Position numbers and translations under genes: made by a program
Assembly: GCA_965232615.1 (NCBI GenBank)
Contig: OZ246985.1
Location: forward strand, 62,001 to 126,000
From: UBA2779 sp965232615
GTDB lineage: Bacteria > Spirochaetota > Spirochaetia > DSM-2461
Direction of reading: 5' to 3'
DNA length: 64,000 nt
The notes under the pieces: model-generated
Seen by the model: only the letters and a program-made list of their open reading frames with translations
Database searches by the model: none
Told to the model about the DNA's origin: nothing
Shown here: piece after piece, positions 1-8,129 of the stretch
Numbering within the stretch: position 1 is the first letter of the stretch
Layout: the number at the start of each line of letters is the position of its first letter

Positions 1-119
1 CGCAGGCGTACCGGCAGTTCGGTAATTCCGTTGTCGTGCCTCTTGCGTGCAAGGTCGCAGAGAATTTAGTCACGGTTATGGATATCGAAAATGTTCAGAA
101 AGGGGTGGTTTCACCATGA
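1..119 (+). CDS. C-terminal end of a C5-cytosine DNA methyltransferase (partial)
   Basis: Reading from base 3, the frame gives an open C-terminal tail containing YRQFGNSVVVP, the motif X segment of C5-cytosine methyltransferases, and stops at the TGA at 117-119. The rest of the gene lies left of the window. The stop overlaps the start codon of the next gene (ATGA, 116-119), so the two are translationally coupled. The neighbour is an EcoRII-type endonuclease, so the expected role is protection of a CCWGG-like site by 5-methylcytosine. The family is clear from the motif; the exact target is inference. Confidence 0.85.
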   Translation, partial: QAYRQFGNSVVVPLACKVAENLVTVMDIENVQKGVVSP

Positions 120-1285
120 AATCTAACGTAGAAACCATTATTAAAAAGTGTATTGAAAGAAGACATTTTTTCTGCAAATTTATTACGGGGAATGAAGTCG
201 GAACGACAGGAAGCCATCAAGCAGGATTTTATATTCCAAAAGAATCAAGCGGTTTTTTTATGAAGGAAAAGGGACGAAAAGGTTCAAATATTGACCACTA
301 CATCAAAATTAACTGGTCAGATTATAAAGAGACAGAAAGCCGGTTTATCTATTATGGAGCAGGAACAAGAAATGAATATCGTTTAACCCGGTTCGGAAAA
401 GGGTTCCCTTTCCTGAATGATGAAAATGTTGGTGATCTCTTCATTCTCATTCCGGAAGAAAAATATAGATACTATACTGCGTTTGTCCTGAATACAGAAT
501 ATGATATTGATTGTTTTCTTGATGATTTCAACCTGTCCCCAACCGATACAAATAGAGTTATCGACCTTTTTCCGGGGGAAGGTTCACATCAACTCTCCGA
601 TATCATTCATCCTTTTTTACGGAATTTAGCTGACTTTCCAAGTACGCTGGAGATGGCACGGATAGCACAGGAAATAGCGAAAAAACATCATCCTCAAAGA
701 GGAATATGCTCTCTACAAGATACACCGGATAATCAGCTATTGTGCTGGATTTTTGTAGAATATGAACTCTTTAAATCCCTGGAAAATAAGCTGTACAAAA
801 AATATACCCTGGATCCTTTTGCAAGTGTCAGCTTGCTGATAGAGACAGCCAACTCCATCCTGAATAGACGTAAAAGTCGTGCCGGACGTTCTCTTGAATA
901 CCATTTACGAAATCTGTTTTCTGAGTACGACCTCAACTTTACATGGCAGGCCGTAACCGAAGGACGAAAAAAGCCGGATTTCATATTCCCGGAAATCACC
1001 TGTTATTTTGATGACACTTATCTGAACAATCTAGTGTTTCTCGGTGTGAAATCCACCTGCAAAGACCGCTGGCGACAGATATTAAATGAAGCGAATAGAA
1101 TCCCAACCAAACATCTTTTTACGTTACAGCAGGGAATCTCTGAAAACCAACTGCATGAAATGGAAGAAGAAAGAGTTCAACTTGTCGTTCCAAAAGAGTA
1201 CATACACACGTATCCCAGATTATATCGTCAGAAAATCATGGATTTGAATACATTTGTTAAATTCACGAAAGATAAAATGATATGA
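116..1285 (+). CDS. EcoRII-type type II restriction endonuclease
   Basis: A protein of about 389 residues that cuts DNA at unmethylated sites. I chose the ATG at 116 because AAAGGGGTGG lies just upstream and the codon overlaps the methyltransferase stop; a further in-frame ATG at 47 falls inside that gene. The C-terminal third has the EcoRII catalytic core: KKPDFIFPE near residue 285 followed by VKSTCKDRWRQILNEA near residue 311, matching the PD...K-x-x-x-K-D-R-W layout of EcoRII/PspGI enzymes. The N-terminal half is like the EcoRII effector domain in position and length. No frameshift or stop is seen, so it could be active. It overlaps the next gene by four bases. Confidence 0.88.
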   Translation: MKSNVETIIKKCIERRHFFCKFITGNEVGTTGSHQAGFYIPKESSGFFMKEKGRKGSNIDHYIKINWSDYKETESRFIYYGAGTRNEYRLTRFGKGFPFLNDENVGDLFILIPEEKYRYYTAFVLNTEYDIDCFLDDFNLSPTDTNRVIDLFPGEGSHQLSDIIHPFLRNLADFPSTLEMARIAQEIAKKHHPQRGICSLQDTPDNQLLCWIFVEYELFKSLENKLYKKYTLDPFASVSLLIETANSILNRRKSRAGRSLEYHLRNLFSEYDLNFTWQAVTEGRKKPDFIFPEITCYFDDTYLNNLVFLGVKSTCKDRWRQILNEANRIPTKHLFTLQQGISENQLHEMEEERVQLVVPKEYIHTYPRLYRQKIMDLNTFVKFTKDKMI

Positions 1286-1968
1286 CCGCCGTTCAGGATA
1301 AACTCATCGAAAACCATCCTCTGTACTTCAGGGATTTCATCTGGCGGCATAACATAACACCATACAGGATTTTAATAGCTGAATTTATGCTCCACAGAAC
1401 AAAAGCGAAACAGGTTGAACCGGTCTATAGAGAATTCCTGAGAACGTATCCCGACATTGAACATCTTTCCAGAGTCTCTTATGAAGAGATCTCATCGGTG
1501 ACACAGAATCTCGGTTTACATTGGCGGGCTCGACACTTTCGAGATGCGGCGGTATATATTAGAAATGAGCATAATAGTACCATCCCCGATGAAAGGGAAA
1601 AACTTCTGAATATTCCTGGTATCGGTGATTATATGGCAGGTGCGATTTTGGCGATCTGTTATAAAAAACGTGAGTATGCTATCGACAGTAATATTGCCCG
1701 TTTTATTAACCGTTATTTTAATCTGAATCTTTCTGGTGAGATAAGACGGTTGGAAATTATCAGGAATCATGCTATTGATCTGTTTAATCATAGAGATACA
1801 GGAAAGTTTCTATTTTCCCTACTTGATTTTTGCGCTCTGATTTGTAAACCGAGAAGTCCGATCTGTGCGAATTGTCCTGTGAAATCGGAGTGCGGTTTCA
1901 AGCTTTACAGGATTATGGATAGCGATACAGAGTCGTATGCGGCTGATTTCTTCGGCGGCAAATCGTGA
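1282..1968 (+). CDS. HhH-GPD DNA glycosylase with FeS cluster, probably T:G mismatch repair partner of the R-M system
   Basis: A 228-residue MutY/endonuclease III-fold glycosylase. The helix-hairpin-helix reads IPGIGDYMAGA (residues 111-121), the catalytic Asp is in AIDSN (Asp135), and four cysteines (188, 195, 198, 204) have the exact C-x6-C-x2-C-x5-C spacing of the 4Fe-4S cluster. The residue at the lyase-deciding position is Tyr117, as in the Mig.MthI thymine glycosylase family, not Lys (EndoIII) or Ser (MutY). Methylated cytosines deaminate to T, giving T:G mismatches; a glycosylase coupled to a 5mC methyltransferase would repair them. Start ATG at 1282 overlaps the endonuclease stop. The family is certain; thymine specificity is inferred. 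Confidence 0.87.
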   Translation: MTAVQDKLIENHPLYFRDFIWRHNITPYRILIAEFMLHRTKAKQVEPVYREFLRTYPDIEHLSRVSYEEISSVTQNLGLHWRARHFRDAAVYIRNEHNSTIPDEREKLLNIPGIGDYMAGAILAICYKKREYAIDSNIARFINRYFNLNLSGEIRRLEIIRNHAIDLFNHRDTGKFLFSLLDFCALICKPRSPICANCPVKSECGFKLYRIMDSDTESYAADFFGGKS

Positions 1969-2003
1969 ATAGTAGCTTCCCACGACGGGGTTTTCATCAT
2001 CGA

Positions 2004-2055
2004 TTCACTTCCCAGATGAAACAGTTTTTTCGCATTTAGCGCGACAACGGCTGAA
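2004..2055. repeat. Direct repeat DR1, 52 bp, left border of a two-gene module
   Basis: The 52 bases from TTCACTTCCCAG to CAACGGCTGAA recur without a mismatch at 3087-3138 in the same orientation. The two copies bracket two overlapping genes of unknown function. The spacing (1083 bp from start to start) and perfect identity suggest a recent site-specific or homologous event. Confidence 0.85.
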
Positions 2056-2240
2056 ATAATAGAAAACTAGTATTGGCATTTTTTTTTAACTGGTCATAAT
2101 AGAGCCGATGTTAATATAGTTAACACTTAATGAATTCCAGCATGGGTGGACATATTCTATTAACAGGTATGTGGCGGTGTTGTTTAAGTTGCTAATTGTG
2201 TAATATACTTAATTGTATAACTGAGGTGTTAGTAATATTC

Positions 2241-2438
2241 ATGGTGAAAAGAAATAAACTGATTCTTTCGGATGAGCAAATTGCTTATCTGGAAAACATG
2301 CCGGTAGTGGGTAATGATGGTTCTCCCACTGATGAGAAGCAATGGTTAAAGAATGCCGAAATCAATGCTGAATCTGTGGCAAAGATGTCCCTAGGTGCCG
2401 TGGATGCCTTGATGACGGGCTATGAACCAAATAGATGA
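2241..2438 (+). CDS. Small unknown protein, first gene of the repeat-bounded pair
   Basis: About 65 residues, starting at MVKRNKLILSDEQ; an earlier in-frame start at 2196 is possible, but the ATG at 2241 has GAGGTG upstream at 2223-2228. The protein is acidic and hydrophilic, with no membrane segment or motif I recognise. The stop overlaps the start of the next gene by 17 bases, so the pair is translationally coupled. A small protein ahead of a larger one between direct repeats and next to a restriction system would fit a toxin-antitoxin or accessory defence pair, but nothing in the sequence proves that. Confidence 0.6.
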   Translation: MVKRNKLILSDEQIAYLENMPVVGNDGSPTDEKQWLKNAEINAESVAKMSLGAVDALMTGYEPNR

Positions 2439-2970
2439 ACGATATAAATGCTTGGCCGACGTTGCTGATAAATATCTGAGTGCATTATTTCAGAATTTGT
2501 TACAACCAGGATTATCGCTAACAGGGACATACCTGGATTACTTCAGAGCCAATCGCCAAACGATCAAATCGGCACAGGTGGAATATGACAAAAATCTGGA
2601 AAAATGGAGAGATCACTTTGCAATTTCCAACAGATTGGATAGACATAAGGTGGCAGCGATAACTGCTCACTATTTAATAAGGCATTTCCCTATAGTAATA
2701 ATTGAAAATCGTCCTGAATTAAATAATGTCGGAATACTGAAGATTGTCAATGAATTGGCCACTTTTTTTGTAGCCATAAGCCGTTTGCGAAATGAGGGAG
2801 TTGCGTATGATCCAGTAAAGTCTCTTATAGGCAGTTTTATACAAACATTTAGGAAACATTCCAGATTATTAAGGGAATTTTCCAGTGATACAATCTCAGT
2901 TGAATTCATGGCAAGAGAGTTCTATCAGCTGGAAGAAGAACATAAGTTGAAGGTAACAAAGCCATCCTGA
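2422..2970 (+). CDS. Unknown 182-residue protein, second gene of the repeat-bounded pair
   Basis: A complete reading frame with ATG at 2422 inside the end of the preceding gene. The product is soluble-looking, mostly alpha-helical by composition, with a moderately hydrophobic stretch around residues 85-120 and a charged C-terminus. I do not recognise a family. Its position between perfect 52-bp repeats, downstream of an R-M system and upstream of a CRISPR remnant, marks it as accessory cargo. Confidence 0.65.
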   Translation: MNQIDERYKCLADVADKYLSALFQNLLQPGLSLTGTYLDYFRANRQTIKSAQVEYDKNLEKWRDHFAISNRLDRHKVAAITAHYLIRHFPIVIIENRPELNNVGILKIVNELATFFVAISRLRNEGVAYDPVKSLIGSFIQTFRKHSRLLREFSSDTISVEFMAREFYQLEEEHKLKVTKPS

Positions 2971-3086
2971 AGATCTCTTTATATTGATTTTTTCTGATCG
3001 ATACGAAATACCCCCCCAAATGATATCTAGAAACTGTACTTAACCCCTATTTCTCACCAATACCTTGATATTAAGTAAGCCACCGG

Positions 3087-3138
3087 TTCACTTCCCAGAT
3101 GAAACAGTTTTTTCGCATTTAGCGCGACAACGGCTGAA
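3087..3138. repeat. Direct repeat DR2, 52 bp, with an extra inverted arm on its right
   Basis: Identical to 2004-2055. Only this copy is followed by an inverted partner: CCAGATGAAAC in the left half pairs with GTTCATCTGG at about 3147-3156, and CAGTT pairs with AACTG. The copy can thus fold into a long imperfect hairpin of roughly 68 bases. DR1 lacks the right arm. That asymmetry is what site-specific insertion next to a structured site would leave. Confidence 0.7.
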
Positions 3139-3220
3139 CTGGTCAGTTCATCTGGAGAAGGGCTAAATCCCCTAACCAACTTGAATTTCAAGGGTTCGGC
3201 CTGCATTCCCCCCGGCAAAG

Positions 3221-3343
3221 CTATTTGGTCGGATCAGTGACTTTTCCCATGAAAATAATCAAACCAGTTTTGTTGTCGCGAATAATGTAAATGAATGGCC
3301 GGTCCACCACAAAGCTGGGAGTGTGAGTTGGTAAGGATGTGAT
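3221..3343 (-). pseudogene. Stray serpin 3' end
   Basis: The complement of these ~123 bases is nearly identical to the last ~118 bases of the complete serpin gene at 32386-33741, including the final DRPFIYIIRDNKTGLI strand and the stop codon. The similarity begins abruptly near 3343, at TCACATCC. This is a fragment with no serpin body; it is read out of frame as the tail of the broken cas9. Confidence 0.9.
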
Positions 3344-3851
3344 ACCGATATGCTCCCAGAGTGGCCGCGGATTGACTTTTTAGCTCTTCATTCAATGCCT
3401 TGATACGAACCTTGTTTTTCCCTTTTTCGTCATCTTTCTGACTGGAGTCTTTGCGATTGCTCCTGAATCCTCTGCGCTGATAAAGGTGTAGAAGAACGCG
3501 GCCCAGCTCTTCGCCGGTTAAATCCTCGCTGATGGCCTTTACCCGAAGCGCATAGGGGTCTTTGCTAACAACTTCCATTCGTTTTTCAGGGGTATGGGGC
3601 CAAAGTTCTCCGGCAATCAGTGTGTTGATCAGTTTCCTTTTGCGTTGAAGCAATCTGTCTCGGCGGCGGCGCATGCCCCGTGCGTCACGGCGATTCACCG
3701 CCAGCGATTCACCGGGACGGCCTTCCTTTCCGGGTTCGCGTCCATCTGTAAAAATCCGTGTTCCGGCATCCACGATGGCCGGGGGCTTATCATCCACTCC
3801 GAAATCCCAGAGTGCCCATCCAAGGGAATTGGTTCCAGGGTCGATCCCCAA
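3234..3851 (-). pseudogene. cas9: Truncated cas9 (RuvC-I and bridge helix only), fused out of frame to a serpin tail
   Basis: The N-terminus reads LGIDPGTNSLGWAL, the RuvC-I segment with the catalytic Asp. It is followed near residues 50-75 by the arginine-rich bridge helix (NRRDARGMRRRRDRLLQRKR), and then by LLHLYQRRGFRSNRK, typical of type II-C Cas9. After about 170 residues the frame runs into the serpin fragment in the wrong frame and stops. The REC, HNH, RuvC-II/III and PAM-interacting parts are missing, as are cas1, cas2 and an array. The only start in frame is TTG at 3851; a nearby ATG (complement of about 3877) is out of frame, so the 5' end may be decayed too. It cannot be a working nuclease. 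Confidence 0.92.
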
Positions 3852-3883
3852 ACGATATTTTTTATCTATTTTTGCATTCTTCC

Positions 3884-3912
3884 TTGACAGGTTGTTCTAT
3901 AAACACTATGCT
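3884..3912 (+). promoter_or_regulatory. Promoter of the putative tracrRNA
   Basis: TTGACA at 3884-3889, a 17-base spacer and TATGCT at 3907-3912 make a near-consensus sigma-70 promoter directed away from cas9. Expected transcription start is about 3919. Confidence 0.75.
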
Positions 3913-3918
3913 GATAAT

Positions 3919-4024
3919 GTAACATATCAGAAAGCGGAGTGTTAGCCCTTTAGGGGTATCCGTCAACAAGATCCTTATAAGGATCACAAAATGCGAAAGA
4001 GGTCCCCCGGGGCCTCTTTCTTTT
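3919..4024 (+). ncRNA. Putative tracrRNA of the broken type II CRISPR locus
   Basis: The region downstream of the promoter has no reading frame and three clear hairpins: CCCTTTAGGGG at about 3947-3957, the perfect palindrome GATCCTTATAAGGATC at 3970-3985, and a terminator at 3995-4024. GGTATCCGTCAACAAG between the first two resembles the nexus/linker segment of known tracrRNAs. The first ~36 bases (about 3914-3949) would be the anti-repeat. Location, next to and divergent from the cas9 start, is usual for type II loci. No CRISPR repeat is present in the window to test anti-repeat pairing, so the call is strong inference, not proof. Confidence 0.7.
3995..4024 (+). terminator. Rho-independent terminator of the tracrRNA unit
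   Basis: An 8-bp stem GAAAGAGG/CCTCTTTC with additional C-G pairing inside is followed by TTTCTTTT. It sits about 75 bases after the expected transcription start. Confidence 0.8.
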
Positions 4025-4246
4025 CGATGTACCAGACCGTTTTACCCAGACTGCTCAATACCGGGTATCCTTCCTTTCAGTGATCTTCTTTCTGTACTTT
4101 TCAGCGTAGTCTCTCAGAATCATCATTTTCCCTGCAAAAAATATTGAATTCAAAATTATCTCGTGCAGTAAAATCCTGCTCTACGAGGGAAATAAAACCT
4201 GTGAAACTGTTGAACCAATGCTTCCCGCTATGAGTTTCTTTCCAGA
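4025..4246. other. Intergenic stretch, no gene seen
   Basis: I see no convincing reading frame or repeat between the tracrRNA terminator and the composite element at 4247. A short inverted pair lies near 4160-4190 (CGTGCAG and CTCTACGAG are not complementary enough to call). Treated as decayed or spacer DNA. Confidence 0.4.
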
Positions 4247-4336
4247 GGGCACCTCTAAAAAACCCATTGAGTTCTTGACTCGATCTTTTCTGCCGCTACT
4301 TCGTCAATTTCCTGAAGCTGTTTTTTAGAGGTACCC
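4247..4336. mobile_element. Composite palindromic element, copy 1: minimal form with no core unit
   Basis: Ninety bases from GGGCACCTCTAAAAAACC to TTTTTTAGAGGTACCC, i.e. the two terminal inverted repeats with short left (TCTTGACTCGATCTTTTCTG) and right (TCGTCAATTTCC) arms and nothing between. It is flanked by CAGA on both sides, a likely 4-bp target duplication. This is the empty form of the family described under the later copies and shows that the 43-bp palindrome units are an insertable module between the two arms. Confidence 0.85.
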
Positions 4337-4473
4337 CAGAGATTGACATCGGCGTAATCAGGGATCGGCGGCGGAGAGAAGCCCACAGGCAATGTATATC
4401 CGATCTCTACAGGTGACTGCTGTTGCTGAATAGATGAAATCTCAGAATTCTCAGGTACTTGCCTTTTCGGCAT
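4255..4473 (-). CDS. Small unknown reading frame whose end is encoded by the composite element
   Basis: About 72 residues starting at MPKRQVPENSEI, overlapping the end of the PPDK-like gene by about 20 bases. The middle is Pro/Gln rich. The last ~25 residues come from the element at 4247-4336, so any real protein has been given a new tail. No homology is recognised; it may be the shortened remnant of a longer gene or not a gene at all. Confidence 0.3.
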   Translation of the reverse strand: MPKRQVPENSEISSIQQQQSPVEIGYTLPVGFSPPPIPDYADVNLWGTSKKQLQEIDEVAAEKIESRTQWVF

Positions 4474-7075
4474 CCTTAATGCTCTTCTGTGCAATGGCGA
4501 TCTTGGCTGCGGGAATTCCGTATGGAGAACAGCTTACATAATTCAAACCTGCATCCATACTGAAATATATGTTCTCTGGTTCTGCACCATGTTCACCACA
4601 AAGACCACAATTTATATCCGGACTTATCAAACGTCCTCTTTCAACAGCTATACTGACCAACTCCTTTACTGGATCCTGTAATATTTTGAATGGATTCTTT
4701 TCAAGTAAATCGTACTCATTGTAATCTGTGAAGAAGGAATTGAAGTCATCCCGGCTTAGTCCAAGGCAGGTTTGAGTTAAATCATTTGTTCCAAAGCTGA
4801 AAAAATCAGCATACTGTGCAAGTTTATCCGCCAACAATGCTGCCGAAGGTAATTCAATCATTGTTCCAACACGGTAGGGAATTTCTTCTACTTCCAGTTT
4901 CTCCCTGAGATTTTTCTCTATCTGACGAATACCAACGATTTCAAAACCTTCAATCTTTTTTCCATAGAGCATCGCTTTAACTTCTCGGGGAGTCATAACG
5001 ATGGGAATCATGATTTCTGGATTACATACTATACCCTTATTCTTCCGTAGCTTAAAGGCAGCTTCAAAGATCGCCTCCACCTGCATTAAATAAATATCTG
5101 GATAAGTAAAAGCCATCCGAATGCCCCTGTGTCCAAGCATGGGATTCGCCTCATTGCTCATGTAACACCGGTACCTGATAGTTTCTTCATCCACATCAGG
5201 ATGGTCTTTGCGATAAAATTCAATAAATTCTTTCATCGCCGCTTCATTATGGGGGAGAAACTCATGGAGGGGAGCATCCAACAATCTAATAGTGACAGGT
5301 TTGCTTTCCATAACCTCAAACAGCTCATAGAAGTCTGCAATCTGCATGGTTTTAAGCTTGCTCAGTATTTTCTTTCTTTCCGATTTTTCTGCTGCCACAA
5401 TCAATGATCTAAAGATTGGAATCCTTTTTTCATTAAAGAACATATGCTCTGTCCGACATAGACCTATGCCATCTGCAAGGAATTTCAATGCCAGTTTTGC
5501 TTCCTGTTTCTGATCCGCATTGGCATGGACATCAAAGTTAGTTATGTACTTTTGAGCAATATTGAGAAACTCAATAAGACCACTGCTGTCAATGTCGGGT
5601 TCAAGAAGATCAAGCTTACCGAAATAGATGGTAGGGTCTTCAGCTACAGGAACCTCAAGACTGACATAGTCACCTTCTTTTACAATATGCTTACCAATTT
5701 TCATTTGATTCTTAACGAATTCTATTCCAGGATTAACCATGGCAACTTTTCCCAAAGATCGTGCAACCACCGGAGCATGAGAGGCATATCCTCCTTCAAC
5801 ACTGATAACCCCCACCGATGCCTCAATCGCTTTGACATCTTCTGCATAGGTTGCATCCATAGCCAGAATAAAACTCTCTTTCAGTCCTTGCCGCTCAGCG
5901 AATCCAGCAGCATCCATCAATGCGTCTGTAGAAAAGTAGATCTTCCCGACTGCAGCACCCATGGCACCGGATATTCCTTCTGTAACAGAAGGGATATTCA
6001 CAGCAGACTTCTTATCGATCACAGGATGAAGTATTTCTGAAATCTGACCGGGCTGGATAGCGTTAATGGCATACTTATCATCGATGACTCCCTCTGCAAG
6101 GAGATCCAGCAATGTTCGGATCTCCGCTACAATGGATTTCCCAGGAACACTTGATTGATCAATGATCCACAACTTGCCATCTTCAACGTTGAATTTGACC
6201 CTGCGGATTTCTTTGTAATTCGTTTCCAATTGCTTTGCAATCTTATTCAGCTCGGTGAGATATTCCTTATTAAGTTTTGCAATAGGTTGACCGCTACTCT
6301 TCGTTGTATCAAATTCATTTTGAATGAATTCACCTGTCAGCAAGTCCTTTCCACTCATAGGATCACGTGTTGTAAACGTTCCAAAGAAACTATTTTCACC
6401 ATAGTTTCCAAATGTCATGGCTTGTACAAGAATTGCTGAATCGCCAAGAGTTTCACTTTCAGCAAAACACTGTCGAAAGAGTTTCTTGATGAATTGAAAC
6501 TGATCAAAGGCGTTGCTAAATATCTCAGCAGGATATAATGCACGAGTTTTATCGAGATCTTCCTTGTATTCCGCGGCTGATCTGGATGATTGCATCCCCT
6601 TCAGCACTGACTCAAGCTTCTTCTTCCGTGATGCCTCTATGGACGTAAGAATCTCCAGCATGACAATATGTTTCATGACACCCCAATACTCATGCCAGGC
6701 AAATTCTTCACCAACAATAGTAGCGAAACTTTCAATAGTAGAATCACACAAACCGATATTGTGTATACTTGAAAATGTATACACCATGTTCAGCATAGGG
6801 CTAACAACCAGCTTCACCAGCAACGGATTCTCAGCATTCCAATGTTTCTTCAGGATAGTGCCCATTTTGTCCAGAGCATCTAAATACTGTGTTTCATAAA
6901 TTTCCGGATGATCTTCTTCATCGGCTAACAATGGCTCGGTAAGGATTAATCCTGGAAGTATGGGAACTTCCAATGCGGCAAGATTCATAAGGTTTCTTCC
7001 ACGGAATCCAAAATACTGGACGACATCCTTATCGTTTGTATATTCATTGACACTAAATGGAAATATTTTTTTCAT
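4451..7075 (-). CDS. Pyruvate,phosphate dikinase / PEP-utilising enzyme homologue with altered ATP domain
   Basis: About 874 residues; start chosen at the ATG at 7075 because AGGGAG lies six bases before it (six residues after a possible upstream start). The swivelling domain has GGYASHAPVVARSLG near residue 432, with the phospho-His. The C-terminal PEP/pyruvate barrel is well kept: GIGLCRTEHMFF, MLGHRGIRMAF, EIMIPIVMT, FSFGTNDLTQ, and catalytic Cys in CGLCGEHGAEP near residue 825. The N-terminal ATP-grasp part is divergent: the usual GGKGANLAEM is FRGRNLMNLA, and the usual VRSGARxSMPGMMDT segment is not recognisable. It may use a different phosphoryl donor or have another role. It is the last gene of the cfpA group. 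Confidence 0.85.
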   Translation of the reverse strand: MKKIFPFSVNEYTNDKDVVQYFGFRGRNLMNLAALEVPILPGLILTEPLLADEEDHPEIYETQYLDALDKMGTILKKHWNAENPLLVKLVVSPMLNMVYTFSSIHNIGLCDSTIESFATIVGEEFAWHEYWGVMKHIVMLEILTSIEASRKKKLESVLKGMQSSRSAAEYKEDLDKTRALYPAEIFSNAFDQFQFIKKLFRQCFAESETLGDSAILVQAMTFGNYGENSFFGTFTTRDPMSGKDLLTGEFIQNEFDTTKSSGQPIAKLNKEYLTELNKIAKQLETNYKEIRRVKFNVEDGKLWIIDQSSVPGKSIVAEIRTLLDLLAEGVIDDKYAINAIQPGQISEILHPVIDKKSAVNIPSVTEGISGAMGAAVGKIYFSTDALMDAAGFAERQGLKESFILAMDATYAEDVKAIEASVGVISVEGGYASHAPVVARSLGKVAMVNPGIEFVKNQMKIGKHIVKEGDYVSLEVPVAEDPTIYFGKLDLLEPDIDSSGLIEFLNIAQKYITNFDVHANADQKQEAKLALKFLADGIGLCRTEHMFFNEKRIPIFRSLIVAAEKSERKKILSKLKTMQIADFYELFEVMESKPVTIRLLDAPLHEFLPHNEAAMKEFIEFYRKDHPDVDEETIRYRCYMSNEANPMLGHRGIRMAFTYPDIYLMQVEAIFEAAFKLRKNKGIVCNPEIMIPIVMTPREVKAMLYGKKIEGFEIVGIRQIEKNLREKLEVEEIPYRVGTMIELPSAALLADKLAQYADFFSFGTNDLTQTCLGLSRDDFNSFFTDYNEYDLLEKNPFKILQDPVKELVSIAVERGRLISPDINCGLCGEHGAEPENIYFSMDAGLNYVSCSPYGIPAAKIAIAQKSIKDAEKAST

Positions 7076-7151
7076 GGAACTCCCTGTTTTCAAGTATTTT
7101 TATGATTGTTCCTTTCGGTACAGGTCAAAAGATATTGGCTGGAAACAAGTA

Positions 7152-8123
7152 CTAAAAAAGATTAAGCACATTCCCGGGACCGCCATGCAAAAAAGCCTTG
7201 AAACGTGGACTGGCTCCTTCAAACAAGTATTTCTTAAGCTTGGAAATCTCCGCGGGATTATCACCAGCTACACTGAACATAATGGGGACACCATGCTTCA
7301 CCTTACCCCATTTGAAAAGTGCATTTATATCATTGATCCGCTCACCTTCATACCATATCAGCACATCCAATTGTGGATACTTCACTCTATAGCTTTGAAT
7401 TATACGCTTCCAGGATTCCACATTCCCATTGTGAAAAATTTCATTGGTTACATTGACACCCACCTTGGGGGTGATTTTCTTGCGGGAGCCACCAGAAACT
7501 GACGGCGGTGCGGCAGAAGTTGATTCAACAGCCCTGCTGGCAGCAGCCTGTTCAGGTTCCTCCGCTTCATCCAGAAAGCACTTAAGCGATTTAGAAGATT
7601 TATAGGCAGGATTACTCTTAACACGGCCATTACTGAGCAGTGTAAAGACATCTGATTCTGCATTTTTTAGCTGGGCACCATCTACTTCTTCCAGAGAACC
7701 GACATAACACACAAGATGCATATCCACAGGTAACGGAAGAAGATCCTTCCATTCATCCGGGGACTCTGGGTTCAGAATATGAACACCATCATTATTATCC
7801 GTACAGACTAATACAACCTGGATATTTGTCCAACCAGCCACAGTGCTGCTGAGCTTATCAATGCTGTCAACTTGAAACTTCAGATTTTCTGATCTGTATG
7901 CATAGCCATATTTCCCAACCAGGAGCAGATTGACAACTGGCAGAATTTGAGATTCAGAGACTCGACCCTCTTTGAGAGCCGCCCTGAACAAATCAGCCAA
8001 ATTGTATCCCTCTGCAATACCTGATGCCATATCCTGCGTCACGCGAAAATGACGCAACGCCATATTGTAACCGGCTCTGGTAGCCAGTAAGTTTAATTGA
8101 CTACTTCGCGCAAACACAGGCAT
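7152..8123 (-). CDS. Unknown spirochaete protein between cfpA and the PPDK homologue
   Basis: About 323 residues, ATG at 8123 (a TTG six bases earlier is in frame). It begins about seven bases after the cfpA stop, so it is in the same transcript. No signal peptide. Residues 1-170 look like a compact domain with alternating hydrophobic strands; residues 185-215 are a low-complexity Glu/Ala/Ser/Pro linker; the C-terminal 100 residues form a second domain containing LDVLIWYEGERIN. I know no functional assignment. Its fixed place next to cfpA in spirochaetes, as far as I recall from Treponema pallidum, suggests a job with the filament. Confidence 0.8.
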   Translation of the reverse strand: MPVFARSSQLNLLATRAGYNMALRHFRVTQDMASGIAEGYNLADLFRAALKEGRVSESQILPVVNLLLVGKYGYAYRSENLKFQVDSIDKLSSTVAGWTNIQVVLVCTDNNDGVHILNPESPDEWKDLLPLPVDMHLVCYVGSLEEVDGAQLKNAESDVFTLLSNGRVKSNPAYKSSKSLKCFLDEAEEPEQAAASRAVESTSAAPPSVSGGSRKKITPKVGVNVTNEIFHNGNVESWKRIIQSYRVKYPQLDVLIWYEGERINDINALFKWGKVKHGVPIMFSVAGDNPAEISKLKKYLFEGASPRFKAFLHGGPGNVLNLF

Positions 8124-8129
8124 AAACAA

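Noticed and set aside
2004..3138. The 52-bp repeats as CRISPR repeats of the adjacent cas9 relic
   Set aside because: They are longer than usual repeats, spaced by two genes, and show no complementarity to the expected anti-repeat at 3914-3949.
5525..6040. Plus-strand frame of 171 codons inside the PPDK homologue
   Set aside because: It lies wholly within a strongly conserved minus-strand gene and has no motif or ribosome site.
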